A program made the translations under genes and the position numbers. A stretch of 51,999 nucleotides of DNA from a virus. The stretch covers positions 1 to 51,999 of IMG/VR virus record IMGVR_UViG_3300045742_000120. The stretch is one strand, 5' to 3'. Below are positions 18,215-27,251 of this stretch, piece after piece. The notes beneath the pieces are model-generated. The model had not been told where the DNA came from. It saw nothing but the letters and a program-made list of their open reading frames with translations, and searched no databases. Positions within the stretch are counted from its first letter, which is position 1; every line of letters starts with the position of its first letter.

Positions 18215-19753
18215 ATGTCCGATGAGCTTAATGATTATAACCCAAAATTAGACCGTTTGCGCAGGCCGGGGCGTAAGTCACTGGCCTTTAAGATGGCAGA
18301 TATAGATAATTTTTTTGGGCTTGAAATCAAAGACCCGGAAAAGGTCAGGCGTTTATACAGCAGGTGGCCGTTAATACCGTATGCAGGAACGCATGAGGTG
18401 AGTAACGACGGCCTGCTGTTGTTTTTTGATGCTGCCAAGTTTATAAGCCCAACGCAAGGGGCCTGCCATAACGCTATAAAGTTTTTCCTATTTGGTGAGA
18501 AGCTTGAAATTGTAAAAGCTAAAGACCCGGACTTTCGTATTGATGAAGATGATGAGCCGGTGGAGCCACAGCTTAAAAAGGATTATGCAGCATTTATAAA
18601 AAGTATCAAGCACGAAAGCGGCACCATAACAAAAGCAGCCTGTGATTTTTACGAGGAACTGGCCAGCAATGGAAACATCTTTGTCGAGCTTGTGCATACT
18701 GTTACTGCAGGGGTAAAAAGCTCAGCCTTTTACCACCACCCGACACAGCATTGTAAATATTGGGCTACCCTTAAAGGTGAGCCAATGATGGTGCTTATAT
18801 CGGAGCTTTTTACCGATGATTATTTCCGTAGGCATAAACCAAAGGTGCTGCCATTATACCCCAATTATGCGCAGGAGGATGATGGTACCATGCGCACCAT
18901 TATTCATATCAAAAATGGTAAGTTTAAGTATTACGGGCGACCACTGTGGGCCGGTGCTTATATTGATATTTATAGCGAGGCTAAGGAGCGTGAATATCTT
19001 ACCAAGATAGCAGCAGCAAACTTTACCGGCCAGGGGGTTATGGAGGTGGAGGATGATGATATTGAAACCGATGGCTTTACCCGCGATAATGAGGATGCTA
19101 TTGATGAGGGCTACGGGGGTGTAGCTGATCGTTTTGACCGTAACTTTACGGCTGAATCCGATGACCCGCAAACATTCCTATTTATGACCCGGCCACATGG
19201 GGCAAAGCCGGTGTTTATCTATGAGTTTAAGCTTAACACAAACGAAAACTTTTATAAGACGGTAGGGGGCATACACCGTAATGCTATCATCGAGAATAAT
19301 AGTTGGTCAGAAAGGCTGCTTGGTAATGCAGTGGCCGAGGGCTTTAGTAAGGATAATTATATAGCTGAGGCCAGGGTTAAGGGTGTTTCAGTCTTAAGCT
19401 TTTATAGCGGTTATGTACGTGATGCCATGGACTTGATATTTACGGAATGCGCTAAGTGGCAGGAGCGAGAAGATTTTGCCGGTTTGGGTGTTGAGGTACC
19501 GAGCGCGATAGATGAGCTGCTGGCCTTAAAAGAAGGCGAGTTTAAAGACCTACTAACTGCTTATGGTACTGCTGTAAGGGCCGGTGCAATAACTTCGACC
19601 GAAGAAGATGAAGCCTTCTTCCGTCAGCGTTTGGGCATATCGCCAATCAATGAACACGTATTGGAAGCTTGGCAGGAGGATGGCGGCTACCGTCGCCCGA
19701 TAACCTTGAAAACTTCCGAAGATTCCGAAGCACAGCAAAGCTTAGAACAATAA
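18215..19753 (+). CDS. Portal protein
   Basis: A 512-residue protein with portal-type features: FISPTQGACHNAIKFFLFG (residues 69-87) in the clip/stem-like N-terminal part, an Asp/Glu-rich middle, IHRNAIIENNSWSERLLG (about 350-367), and a helical region before a flexible acidic end. Portals form the dodecameric DNA-entry ring and bind the terminase. The gene comes after the capsid gene here, not before it. Its stop overlaps the next start by one base. Confidence 0.75.
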   Translation: MSDELNDYNPKLDRLRRPGRKSLAFKMADIDNFFGLEIKDPEKVRRLYSRWPLIPYAGTHEVSNDGLLLFFDAAKFISPTQGACHNAIKFFLFGEKLEIVKAKDPDFRIDEDDEPVEPQLKKDYAAFIKSIKHESGTITKAACDFYEELASNGNIFVELVHTVTAGVKSSAFYHHPTQHCKYWATLKGEPMMVLISELFTDDYFRRHKPKVLPLYPNYAQEDDGTMRTIIHIKNGKFKYYGRPLWAGAYIDIYSEAKEREYLTKIAAANFTGQGVMEVEDDDIETDGFTRDNEDAIDEGYGGVADRFDRNFTAESDDPQTFLFMTRPHGAKPVFIYEFKLNTNENFYKTVGGIHRNAIIENNSWSERLLGNAVAEGFSKDNYIAEARVKGVSVLSFYSGYVRDAMDLIFTECAKWQEREDFAGLGVEVPSAIDELLALKEGEFKDLLTAYGTAVRAGAITSTEEDEAFFRQRLGISPINEHVLEAWQEDGGYRRPITLKTSEDSEAQQSLEQ

Positions 19754-20442
19754 TGGCTACAATAATAACAGCAGCAGAAGTAGTGAAATATGGTTTCGTC
19801 CACCCGGATTACCCTGTGGCCTACGTTTGCGACCACATACAGCGCAAGGAGCAGGCACTTTTCCGAAAGTGCTATTTGGGTACAAGTTTTTACGGCTTAT
19901 TATTAGCCGATTTAAGCGATTATTCTGAAACCCCCTTATATAGTGCAGAGGCCACCTACCAAATAGACGACAGCGTGTGCTATGATGGCAATGTGTTTAT
20001 TTCTACCTGTGCTGACAACCAGGTTAACCCCGGTGATGACCCCGGTGGCTGCTGGGTGGTGGCTCCAAAGTTTGAAAGCCAGTGTTATCAAAACCTATGG
20101 GAAACGAATTTACGGTACTGGCTGGCCTATGAAATTTGCTTAACGAGCCTTGATTATAGCACCTATGCCATCGGTGGTGAGGGTGCCACAAAACAGGTAA
20201 GCGATAGCACTGGCAGGGTGACAGTAAATGAGGGGGAGTTTAAGCAGGTTAAGCGCAAGGCCAGGACGGATGCCGATGAACACCTGGAAAATATGCTGGC
20301 ATGGATGGTGGAGCAAACCAATAGCGGGGAGGATGGTGGCTGCGATTTTACGGTGGTGCCGGAGGTGAACAAAAGCTGTAGCACGATTGATTGTATACCT
20401 TTTGCAAAACGCAAAAGGCGTAGGTTGTATTTTAAAGAATAA
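19753..20442 (+). CDS. Putative head-tail connector / adaptor protein
   Basis: A 229-residue protein. The start at ATG 19753 overlaps the portal stop (TAATG); the frame extends upstream inside the portal gene, but that is not a credible start. It has an aromatic-rich N-terminal half (WETNLRYWLAYEICLTSLDY near 120) and a basic C-terminus (KRKRRRLYFKE). The place immediately after the portal is typical of adaptor proteins that extend the portal ring. Assignment is by context. Confidence 0.5.
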   Translation: MATIITAAEVVKYGFVHPDYPVAYVCDHIQRKEQALFRKCYLGTSFYGLLLADLSDYSETPLYSAEATYQIDDSVCYDGNVFISTCADNQVNPGDDPGGCWVVAPKFESQCYQNLWETNLRYWLAYEICLTSLDYSTYAIGGEGATKQVSDSTGRVTVNEGEFKQVKRKARTDADEHLENMLAWMVEQTNSGEDGGCDFTVVPEVNKSCSTIDCIPFAKRKRRRLYFKE

Positions 20443-20498
20443 TAAAGAGTTCTTTAATGGGTTTGCTGTAGCCACTGGTTTTGCAGGCTGTTGTTAAG

Positions 20499-20506
20499 TA
20501 CATTTG
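20499..20506 (+). promoter_or_regulatory. Candidate -7 element (TACATTTG) before the 20507 gene
   Basis: Same octamer as at 14634. It touches the ATG at 20507 and ends six bases before the ATG at 20513, so a transcript would be leaderless and use the second ATG. No good -33 element is seen. Both sites also have AGTTCTyTAA about 50 bases upstream. Tentative. Confidence 0.25.
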
Positions 20507-20851
20507 ATGTATATGAAAAAAGCCATTGAACTATTCCAGAAGATTGCTGAGGGTGGTGCTAATATGTTCCTCCTAGTTGAAAAGCTTAATGATGATGCTG
20601 AGCAGGCCAGGCGGTTAAGCATTTGCGAAGCCAATGCAGGGGGCTGCTATAAGGAGGAGACAGACCAGTGCAGTGAATGCCTGTGCTTTATGAAAGTTAA
20701 AACAGGGATGCTTAAGCACCGCAATGTAAAAGCACAGCTAAGGGTTGAGGTCACTCACTGCCCTTTAGCAAAATGGGGAGGGGTTGATGAGCTTGAAATT
20801 GTAAACCATTATCGTCGTATCGACGGTAAGGAAATTCTAACCTTAAATTAA
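20507..20851 (+). CDS. Small Cys-rich protein, probable zinc binder
   Basis: About 114 residues (112 if the ATG at 20513 is used). Eight Cys are grouped in the middle: C-x7-C, then C-x2-C-x-C, then a late C (CEANAGGCYKEETDQC, SECLCF). This looks like a small zinc- or metal-binding fold. It lies at the end of the head module. I recognise no named family. Confidence 0.5.
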   Translation: MYMKKAIELFQKIAEGGANMFLLVEKLNDDAEQARRLSICEANAGGCYKEETDQCSECLCFMKVKTGMLKHRNVKAQLRVEVTHCPLAKWGGVDELEIVNHYRRIDGKEILTLN

Positions 20852-20856
20852 GTAAG

Positions 20857-21549
20857 ATGTCAGTAAAGAAACTTGCCGTACCAGATGCGTCAGAAGGTAA
20901 CACTTTAGTAACCCACACCTCCGAAATGGGGTGCTGTGGTGGTGATTTAAACACCTGCAAATACGTGGCACTGCCTACCAGCGGCACAGCAGTAACAAAC
21001 GTCACCTCAGTAACCATTGAGGTGAATGGTGTCGATACGGCTTTTGCCTTTGCAGCAGCCAACACACCAAAGGAAATACGGATGGCGATAGCCGGGGCAC
21101 TGCGCTCAGCAGGCTATGACCCGTATTATGAAGATAATTACAAGGGTGTGCAGGTGGTGGCCAATGAAATCCACGTTATCGGCCAAGCACCACTAAAGTC
21201 CGTTATCATTAACGGTGGCTCGAAAACCTTCACCGAGAAATGCACGATGGCCGGTGCCTGCAGTTATTCGTTTAACATACCGCTGGATACCGATGCAGGC
21301 GATTTGACGATTAATGGTATTGCTGGAACTGCAGTTGGAACCGGTGCTGGTTTTGCTACCGGTGAAGCACTGGACTTTAAAGCTGCTATCATCGTTGCCC
21401 TGGCTGCTGATGGTGTGGCTTACAATTTGGTAAACGTCACCGAGGGTGATGATTTTACAGTAACGATTGATTTGATCGGTAAAGCAGAAATCAGCCTCGG
21501 TATCTACGATGGAACCCTTACAGGCTGTTACCCGGATTTTATCGTTTAA
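20857..21549 (+). CDS. Beta-rich virion protein
   Basis: A 230-residue protein with alternating beta strands, Gly/Ala/Thr-rich, and a GCCGG motif near residue 26. Its two halves look alike in plan (TSVTIEVNGVDTAFAF versus AGDLTINGIAGTAVG; each followed by a helix with KEIRMAIAGAL or KAAIIVALAAD), suggesting two copies of one domain. It could be a head decoration or fibre protein. It closes the head operon and is followed by a strong terminator. Confidence 0.5.
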   Translation: MSVKKLAVPDASEGNTLVTHTSEMGCCGGDLNTCKYVALPTSGTAVTNVTSVTIEVNGVDTAFAFAAANTPKEIRMAIAGALRSAGYDPYYEDNYKGVQVVANEIHVIGQAPLKSVIINGGSKTFTEKCTMAGACSYSFNIPLDTDAGDLTINGIAGTAVGTGAGFATGEALDFKAAIIVALAADGVAYNLVNVTEGDDFTVTIDLIGKAEISLGIYDGTLTGCYPDFIV

Positions 21550-21583
21550 ATTTTCAATAAAGGTGGTTATTTAAATCATAAAG

Positions 21584-21618
21584 AGGCCTTCCTTGACTTG
21601 CTTTAGGGGAGGCCTTTT
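21584..21618 (+). terminator. Rho-independent terminator after the head module
   Basis: AGGCCTTCC (21584-21592) pairs with GGGAGGCCT (21607-21615) with one G-U pair; a 14-base loop and a run of T follow. It separates head genes from the exported-protein module. The next start codon is 22 bases downstream. Confidence 0.8.
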
Positions 21619-21639
21619 ATGTTAAATTTTAATTTGATT

Positions 21640-24090
21640 ATGAAAAGGTTTCTATTGCTTATTTGTAGCGTTTTCCTTTTGGGGTTTAATGCTTTTAGCC
21701 AACAGGTAAACCATACTATATCACCAATTTCTATCGATTGTGTGGTAGCGCAGGATTTAAGGTATAATGCCGGGGGAATATTAATTGATGAATCCTTTAC
21801 CGGTGTTTATGTTCGTTCACGTTCAAAGCCTGAAAGCAAGCTCTATGCACCGATAAAGATGCAGGCCAATGGCACAACGGTTATGCTTACGGGGGCACGT
21901 GGTAGCTCTGCTGTCTTTAGCATTGGCAAGGTGCCACAGTTTGCTGACGTTGACGCTTTGTTTGCTTACCTTAATGGGTGCCTCAATAGCGGTGGGGGTA
22001 GTGGTGCTGCAGTTGATGTGACCGTGGACGCAATACCAAACCTACCAGCCACCACCAATGCACAAAACGGCTTTGAGGAGGTGGCTGCTAACATTACGGC
22101 ACTGGACTTAATACAGGCATCTTTAATTAACCTTTCAGGTATGCCTGTATTATCTGATAACCTGGGGAGCTTTACCGGTAATATTATCCCAAACAATGTC
22201 GACAATCGACAGGCTTTTCAAGCCATCGAGACGGCTGTTGAGGCTATTGCAGGGGGGGCTTCTGATGGTGTTGCCACCGGTGCAGTATATGACCCGGGCA
22301 CCAAGACGTTGACGACTAGCGTAGCAGCGCCGGGTACTAATTACGCAACAGACCTTTCCTCTGTTGCTAACGTTAGCGAGTTAGGGCAGTACAATGATTT
22401 TATTATGACCGGGCAAAGTCGGGCAGTTGTCGCAAACCCCGAAGGGCCTTATGAAATAAAATACCAGGGTGACAGGGTAAAGGTGTGGCAAAACTTGACT
22501 GATGAGTTTGAAACGGCTACACCATTAAACAACGCTTTCCCGAACGGGGGTGGTAACTCAGCGCAGTGGGTTATCGCACAGCAGTGGGCTATAGATGAAC
22601 CTATGGACACCATTAGATATATGTGGTCTGCGACGGGCACAAGGGGAGTCGGATGCTGGACGGTGGAGCCTGGAGACCAAGGGCCATCCGGTACTGATAA
22701 CGAATGTTTGATAAACCTATTGGCTGAGCTTGATGCTATGCCAGCAGATTTTTCAGCCAAAGTTATTTTCGTACAACAGGGTGAGTATGATAATAATACC
22801 GATAACGAATGGCTGCAGAAGTGGGCAGGTGTTTTGGAAAACTTGCGCACACACGCTCGGATTGACGATAATGCAAGTATGGTATTTTCACCGTTCATTG
22901 AAACGATGACAGATACCCCTTGGAAGCAGATTGACAGCCTTTTAAATGGTACTGCAAACATCGGTGTATTGCCTATTTTCGCAAGTGATGAAAGGTTATA
23001 CGACAATGACTTAGGTATTACGAATCACCCTAACAATTACGCCTACACCCTAACAGGGCAGGCAATGTATAGAACCTACAAAGACCAGACTTACCACCGA
23101 CCAAGCAGGCTCGAAGACCTTTTCGAGGGCTTCCCTAGAAGGGGGCTGATTAACCCGGCTTTTAACGGCTTTGTGCCAACATACAATTCGACATCCGGTG
23201 TCATGGAGTTACTTGCACCTGCTGGTGATATGTTACTTGCTAGTGGGCAAACTATCACAGGTACAAAGACATTTGGAACGGCTGGTAATGTTGGTAAGCT
23301 AAGGATAGCAGGGTTAACCAGTGGGGCACTTACATTAGATGCACCAGCAGTGGCAGGAACGGGCACGGTCACACTGCCATTAAGTGGGGCACTTGCATCG
23401 CTCAATCTACAGCAAATATTCACGGCCAGACAGACGTTTGGTGCCTCTGGAACCACAGCAGGTATAAGGCTTTCGGGTGTATCTTCCCACCCTTCATCAC
23501 CAGCGGCGGGAGGCATTTGGTACCGGACGGACTTGCAGCAGCTTTTTTATCGTGGCGTATCGACAAACTTCGGTATCGCAAGGACAACAGATTTACCCAC
23601 ATTGACATCGCAACTAACAAACGACAGCAATTTCCTAACAAGTGAAACAGATGCCAGCGTAACAAACGAAGGCAGCTTAACAGTCGGGGCAGGTGGTGGT
23701 AACTCAGCAACGATAGTAAGTAATACCAGCGGCTCCACACCCGTGACAATTGTAGGCGGGGCAGGTACTACTGTCACTGAAAATGTGGGCACCAATGAAA
23801 TAACTATTGCTGTATCGGGTGGTGGCGGTGGAGGCGTGCTATATGCTGCAAATGGTACTATCACGGGGGGTGTTGGTGACAGCCAGACGGTAGTTTTTAC
23901 ACCTGGATTTGATTTGGATGGCACAGAAGTGGTGACAGTCAGTGTTGCTGAAATTGTTTCCGGCTCGATAGACAACGCAGAAAAACTATTTACAATGAGT
24001 GTTGATACAATTGGCGACACTGTTACTGTTTCTGCAGGTGCTACATTAGAAAGTGGTGATGTGCTTAAGGCGCATATAACTATACATTAA
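21640..24090 (+). CDS. Exported fibre-like protein with SGNH-esterase-like domain
   Basis: An 816-residue protein. I choose ATG 21640 because a canonical signal peptide follows (MKRFLLLICSVFLLGFNAFS, cut before QQ); the earlier in-frame ATG at 21619 overlaps the terminator. Residues about 250-475 resemble SGNH/sialate O-acetylesterases: MTGQS (Ser260 likely nucleophile), FVQQGE (377-382) and TNHP (His463). The usual Asp three residues before this His is absent; Asp457 may replace it. The rest is tail-fibre-like: Gly/Thr/Ser-rich repeats and a GGGGGG linker near 730. It may deacetylate surface glycans. A signal peptide on a fibre is odd. Confidence 0.65.
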   Translation: MKRFLLLICSVFLLGFNAFSQQVNHTISPISIDCVVAQDLRYNAGGILIDESFTGVYVRSRSKPESKLYAPIKMQANGTTVMLTGARGSSAVFSIGKVPQFADVDALFAYLNGCLNSGGGSGAAVDVTVDAIPNLPATTNAQNGFEEVAANITALDLIQASLINLSGMPVLSDNLGSFTGNIIPNNVDNRQAFQAIETAVEAIAGGASDGVATGAVYDPGTKTLTTSVAAPGTNYATDLSSVANVSELGQYNDFIMTGQSRAVVANPEGPYEIKYQGDRVKVWQNLTDEFETATPLNNAFPNGGGNSAQWVIAQQWAIDEPMDTIRYMWSATGTRGVGCWTVEPGDQGPSGTDNECLINLLAELDAMPADFSAKVIFVQQGEYDNNTDNEWLQKWAGVLENLRTHARIDDNASMVFSPFIETMTDTPWKQIDSLLNGTANIGVLPIFASDERLYDNDLGITNHPNNYAYTLTGQAMYRTYKDQTYHRPSRLEDLFEGFPRRGLINPAFNGFVPTYNSTSGVMELLAPAGDMLLASGQTITGTKTFGTAGNVGKLRIAGLTSGALTLDAPAVAGTGTVTLPLSGALASLNLQQIFTARQTFGASGTTAGIRLSGVSSHPSSPAAGGIWYRTDLQQLFYRGVSTNFGIARTTDLPTLTSQLTNDSNFLTSETDASVTNEGSLTVGAGGGNSATIVSNTSGSTPVTIVGGAGTTVTENVGTNEITIAVSGGGGGGVLYAANGTITGGVGDSQTVVFTPGFDLDGTEVVTVSVAEIVSGSIDNAEKLFTMSVDTIGDTVTVSAGATLESGDVLKAHITIH

Positions 24091-24103
24091 AAACAAAAAA
24101 ACG

Positions 24104-25093
24104 ATGAGCTTTTTAAGGAGTATTTTATTATGCCTGTTAGCTGTGCTATTATATAGCTGCACTAATGAGGTAAATAGTAATGAATTGCCTGTGCTTTCAG
24201 GGCTTAACGCTAAAATTGAGCTGTGCAGTAAAGATAAAGGCTGTGGAGCTATTATACTGCCAGATGGAAGATATGTGGTTAAGGAAAACTTAGTAATACC
24301 AGGCAATATAAAGTTTAAAAGTGATGGTTTTACCGAGTTGATGTTATACCCAAATAACGCCGATACGGCGGCCATTATATTGGTCGCCGGAAGGGATGCC
24401 TATGCAGAACACATAAGGATTGAAGGCATTACATTTAGTTTGCAAAGCAAAGCAAAGGCTATTTTGCAAACAAATAGAAGCACATGGACATGGATAGAGG
24501 ACTGCACCTTTGCTGCTAATAATTTCTCAGATTTTGGCATTATAATTGGGAATGAGAGCAGCAAAGGTGCAATACACTCGACAATCGTAAACTGCAGTAT
24601 TTTACGGTGTACTGAGGCGGGAATAAAGTATGTTAATACGGGTAACAACCACCACATTCAAAGCTGCTCAATCCGGGGCAATAAAATAGGCATACAAGGA
24701 AGCCCAAAAAAGATTGATATAAGTAATACCCAAATTGAAGGCAATGAGCTTTTAAACATAGAGCTTACCAGCGCAAGGTCAGTAAGCCTAACAGACAACT
24801 ATTTTGAAAACGGGGGCATGGTTTTAGAGGTGGAGGATTACATAATTTTCAGGAATAATCGTACTTCCGATGGTAAGATTGATGTAAGGCACACACCCTA
24901 TATTGACTTTGTGTGTAACACCTTAAGCGGAGGCTCATTGCCGATAAATGCAATGGCGATAACCTTTACAGGTAATAGCCTTGCGAATAGCAGGGCGTAT
25001 GACTTTATATTAGATAACTATTGCGGAAAAGAAAACGCTGTTATTTACGGGAATTATGCCAATGGGCAGATATTCGAAAAATGCTTAAAATAA
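24104..25093 (+). CDS. Lipoprotein with right-handed beta-helix
   Basis: A 329-residue protein. The N-terminus is a lipoprotein signal with lipobox LYSC, Cys19 being the lipidated residue, followed by TNE. Residues 60-310 show repeated short strands with Asn and Cys ladders (IRIEGITF, WIEDCTF, STIVNCSIL, IQSCSIRG, ISNTQIEG, FRNNRTS), typical of a pectate-lyase-like parallel beta-helix. Such folds bind or cleave polysaccharides. It would be anchored in the host envelope and may change the cell surface, for example in superinfection exclusion. No catalytic residues can be assigned. Confidence 0.65.
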   Translation: MSFLRSILLCLLAVLLYSCTNEVNSNELPVLSGLNAKIELCSKDKGCGAIILPDGRYVVKENLVIPGNIKFKSDGFTELMLYPNNADTAAIILVAGRDAYAEHIRIEGITFSLQSKAKAILQTNRSTWTWIEDCTFAANNFSDFGIIIGNESSKGAIHSTIVNCSILRCTEAGIKYVNTGNNHHIQSCSIRGNKIGIQGSPKKIDISNTQIEGNELLNIELTSARSVSLTDNYFENGGMVLEVEDYIIFRNNRTSDGKIDVRHTPYIDFVCNTLSGGSLPINAMAITFTGNSLANSRAYDFILDNYCGKENAVIYGNYANGQIFEKCLK

Positions 25094-25100
25094 AATTCTT

Positions 25101-25535
25101 ATGACGAAAATTATTATCTGGGTTTTAACATTTGCTGTTTTTTTTGTTGGTGGTTACCTGGCATATAAAACGGTTAAAAATGAGCCACTACCGGAGTCTT
25201 TTGCCTTTGCCGACCTTAACACTTTTAATGAAAATAAAGTCTTTGTCTGCCCGGTAACGTTTACCACCTTTGAGGTTATTGCTGATACTGTGGTTACGGA
25301 AACACCTATTGGCAATTTCCCCCCGTTGATCGATGTCGATTCCCGGTTTACCGCATACACAAACCCACTGCAGCACCGGGTTGATTGGCCTGGCAAAAAG
25401 GTACCAACACCGGCACAGCTTGCCGGGCAGGTGAACCCCTACCTTTTAGGTGCTAAGGTTTTTAAGGTTGAAAACATTGTGCAGCTTAAAAAAGAATGCT
25501 ATTATAAATTTTATCCTGCTGAAAAGCAGGATTAA
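25101..25535 (+). CDS. Membrane-anchored protein of the export module
   Basis: A 144-residue protein with one N-terminal membrane segment (residues 4-22), then a soluble domain predicted to face the periplasm. It lies seven bases after the beta-helix lipoprotein and 16 bases before the subtilase. No family recognised. A spanin-like or chaperone role is possible but not supported by a motif. Confidence 0.5.
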   Translation: MTKIIIWVLTFAVFFVGGYLAYKTVKNEPLPESFAFADLNTFNENKVFVCPVTFTTFEVIADTVVTETPIGNFPPLIDVDSRFTAYTNPLQHRVDWPGKKVPTPAQLAGQVNPYLLGAKVFKVENIVQLKKECYYKFYPAEKQD

Positions 25536-25551
25536 TAAAACCACTTGAAGG

Positions 25552-27198
25552 ATGTTACGAAAAACTAATTTATTGTTATCACTCATGTTTATGTGGGTGG
25601 TTTCTTTTGCGCAGTATTACACCATTGGGGTTGATGCACGGAGCTATGGTGATGCTGTAAGCCAGGCTGAGGAGTTTGCTGCCAGTGAGCTAGAAAAAGG
25701 CTATGATTTTACCTTTGGTGCTACCGAAAGGATAATGGAGGTGCCTACCTTTGATCAGCTTGCTAATGGTAATTGGGGTTTCCAGTTGCATGGCATCGAT
25801 GAGGCTTTCAGCTACATTGAGCAAAAGCAAAAAACAAAGGTTGCAATTTTCATTGTCGATGATTGTGGTGGTTATACCCACGATGATATTAACTGGCTGC
25901 CACAGTTTGCCAAAACCTTCACCGGTGAAACAGTGGTTAACCAGGGTAAACACTCTCACCATGTTGCGGGCATCGCTGCAGGTTATAAGCAGGGATTGAA
26001 TTTAGGCACCGGTTCACCACTTGCAAAAGGTAAAAAACTGGCAGCCATCCCTCTTAAAGCGTTAACCGATGCAGGGAGTGGTCAATACACATGGGTAGCC
26101 AGTGCCCTGTTTTATGCCAAGCAAATAATACCACAACTGCGACAGCTTGGATATACGAAATTCGCTGTTAACCTAAGCTTAGGCGGTTCGTCCGATAGTG
26201 ATATAGTTGATAGCGCCCTGAGTCAGCTAGAGGCCGAGGGGGTTATCGTTTATGCTGCTGCAGGCAATACAGGTGGCAGCCCGGTGCAATATCCTGGCAG
26301 GAGCATTTATACACAAGGGGTAGGAGCTTTGACGGAGCAGGGGGCGACGGTGGTGCCTGCCACCTATACATCAAAAGGGCCGGAGGTGGTTATCAGTGGT
26401 GCAGGTACTTCCGTCTATAGCTGTCAGCCCAATAATAGCTATACAGTATTTTCAGGAACCTCTATGGCTACACCACAGGTGGCAGGGGTAGCCTGTGACC
26501 TTATGGCTGTGGAGCCTGAGTTAACACTTGCACAGGTTAAACAAAGGATGACAGATGGTGCTGTTGATGTGCCACCAATTGGAAAAGATATAGCCACCGG
26601 CTACGGCTACCCTGTTGCAAAATATGTGCTTAATATAGAGGAGAACCCCGATGAGCCAGATGATGAACCGGAGCCACCGGCACCCCCTACCTTTACCAGC
26701 ACCCTAACTTATAATATGGATGGGGCAAAAATGAAATACAAGAATACGGTAGCCACTAGTTTTTCGGAAATAAAGCTCGACCAGGTACATATCACCGTCA
26801 CTGGCTTAGGCAACACCAATGCAGTGTATGATAATAACAGCGAATGGAGTGACACCTACTTTAGCAGGACTTATATGGTTGTGCCTGCTGACCCACAGTG
26901 GGGGCACTGTCTTACAGCTTATTGGGCTGGACAGTTTTATGAATACGCTTCCAAGAGCGCAGGCATAGGGGCGCAAATTACCTGGCTATTAGGTACCGAC
27001 ACCGGTGGGCAGAACTGCTACCAATCAGAATTCAACCGGGCATCGGCCTCCATTACCAGCTTTACCAATAGTGAGGGGGTGGTGGTAATGAATGCCGATA
27101 CCGGTTATGGTACTGTGACAGCCTATTATACAGCTAAAGCGAAGGAAAAGAAAAAGCGGTGTAATATTTTTAAGCGCATCCTTAAAGGGTGCAAATAA
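25552..27198 (+). CDS. Secreted subtilisin-like serine protease (S8)
   Basis: A 548-residue protein with signal peptide (residues 1-20, ending SFAQ). The S8 triad is visible: Asp103/104 in IFIVDDCGG, His134 in HSHHVAG (usual HGTHVAG), oxyanion Asn239 in AAAGNTGG, and Ser304 in FSGTSMATPQVAG. The catalytic domain ends near 365 at a Pro/Glu linker (EENPDEPDDEPEPPAPP). A beta-rich C-terminal domain (about 380-530) and a basic tail (KEKKKRCNIFKRILKG) follow. It lies before two holin-like genes where an endolysin is expected, so it may help break the envelope, process virion proteins or act on host surface proteins. Confidence 0.85.
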   Translation: MLRKTNLLLSLMFMWVVSFAQYYTIGVDARSYGDAVSQAEEFAASELEKGYDFTFGATERIMEVPTFDQLANGNWGFQLHGIDEAFSYIEQKQKTKVAIFIVDDCGGYTHDDINWLPQFAKTFTGETVVNQGKHSHHVAGIAAGYKQGLNLGTGSPLAKGKKLAAIPLKALTDAGSGQYTWVASALFYAKQIIPQLRQLGYTKFAVNLSLGGSSDSDIVDSALSQLEAEGVIVYAAAGNTGGSPVQYPGRSIYTQGVGALTEQGATVVPATYTSKGPEVVISGAGTSVYSCQPNNSYTVFSGTSMATPQVAGVACDLMAVEPELTLAQVKQRMTDGAVDVPPIGKDIATGYGYPVAKYVLNIEENPDEPDDEPEPPAPPTFTSTLTYNMDGAKMKYKNTVATSFSEIKLDQVHITVTGLGNTNAVYDNNSEWSDTYFSRTYMVVPADPQWGHCLTAYWAGQFYEYASKSAGIGAQITWLLGTDTGGQNCYQSEFNRASASITSFTNSEGVVVMNADTGYGTVTAYYTAKAKEKKKRCNIFKRILKGCK

Positions 27199-27251
27199 TT
27201 GTCAATCCAGCCAGCAAACAAAAGCTTTGAGAGGTTAAAAACATTACCATC

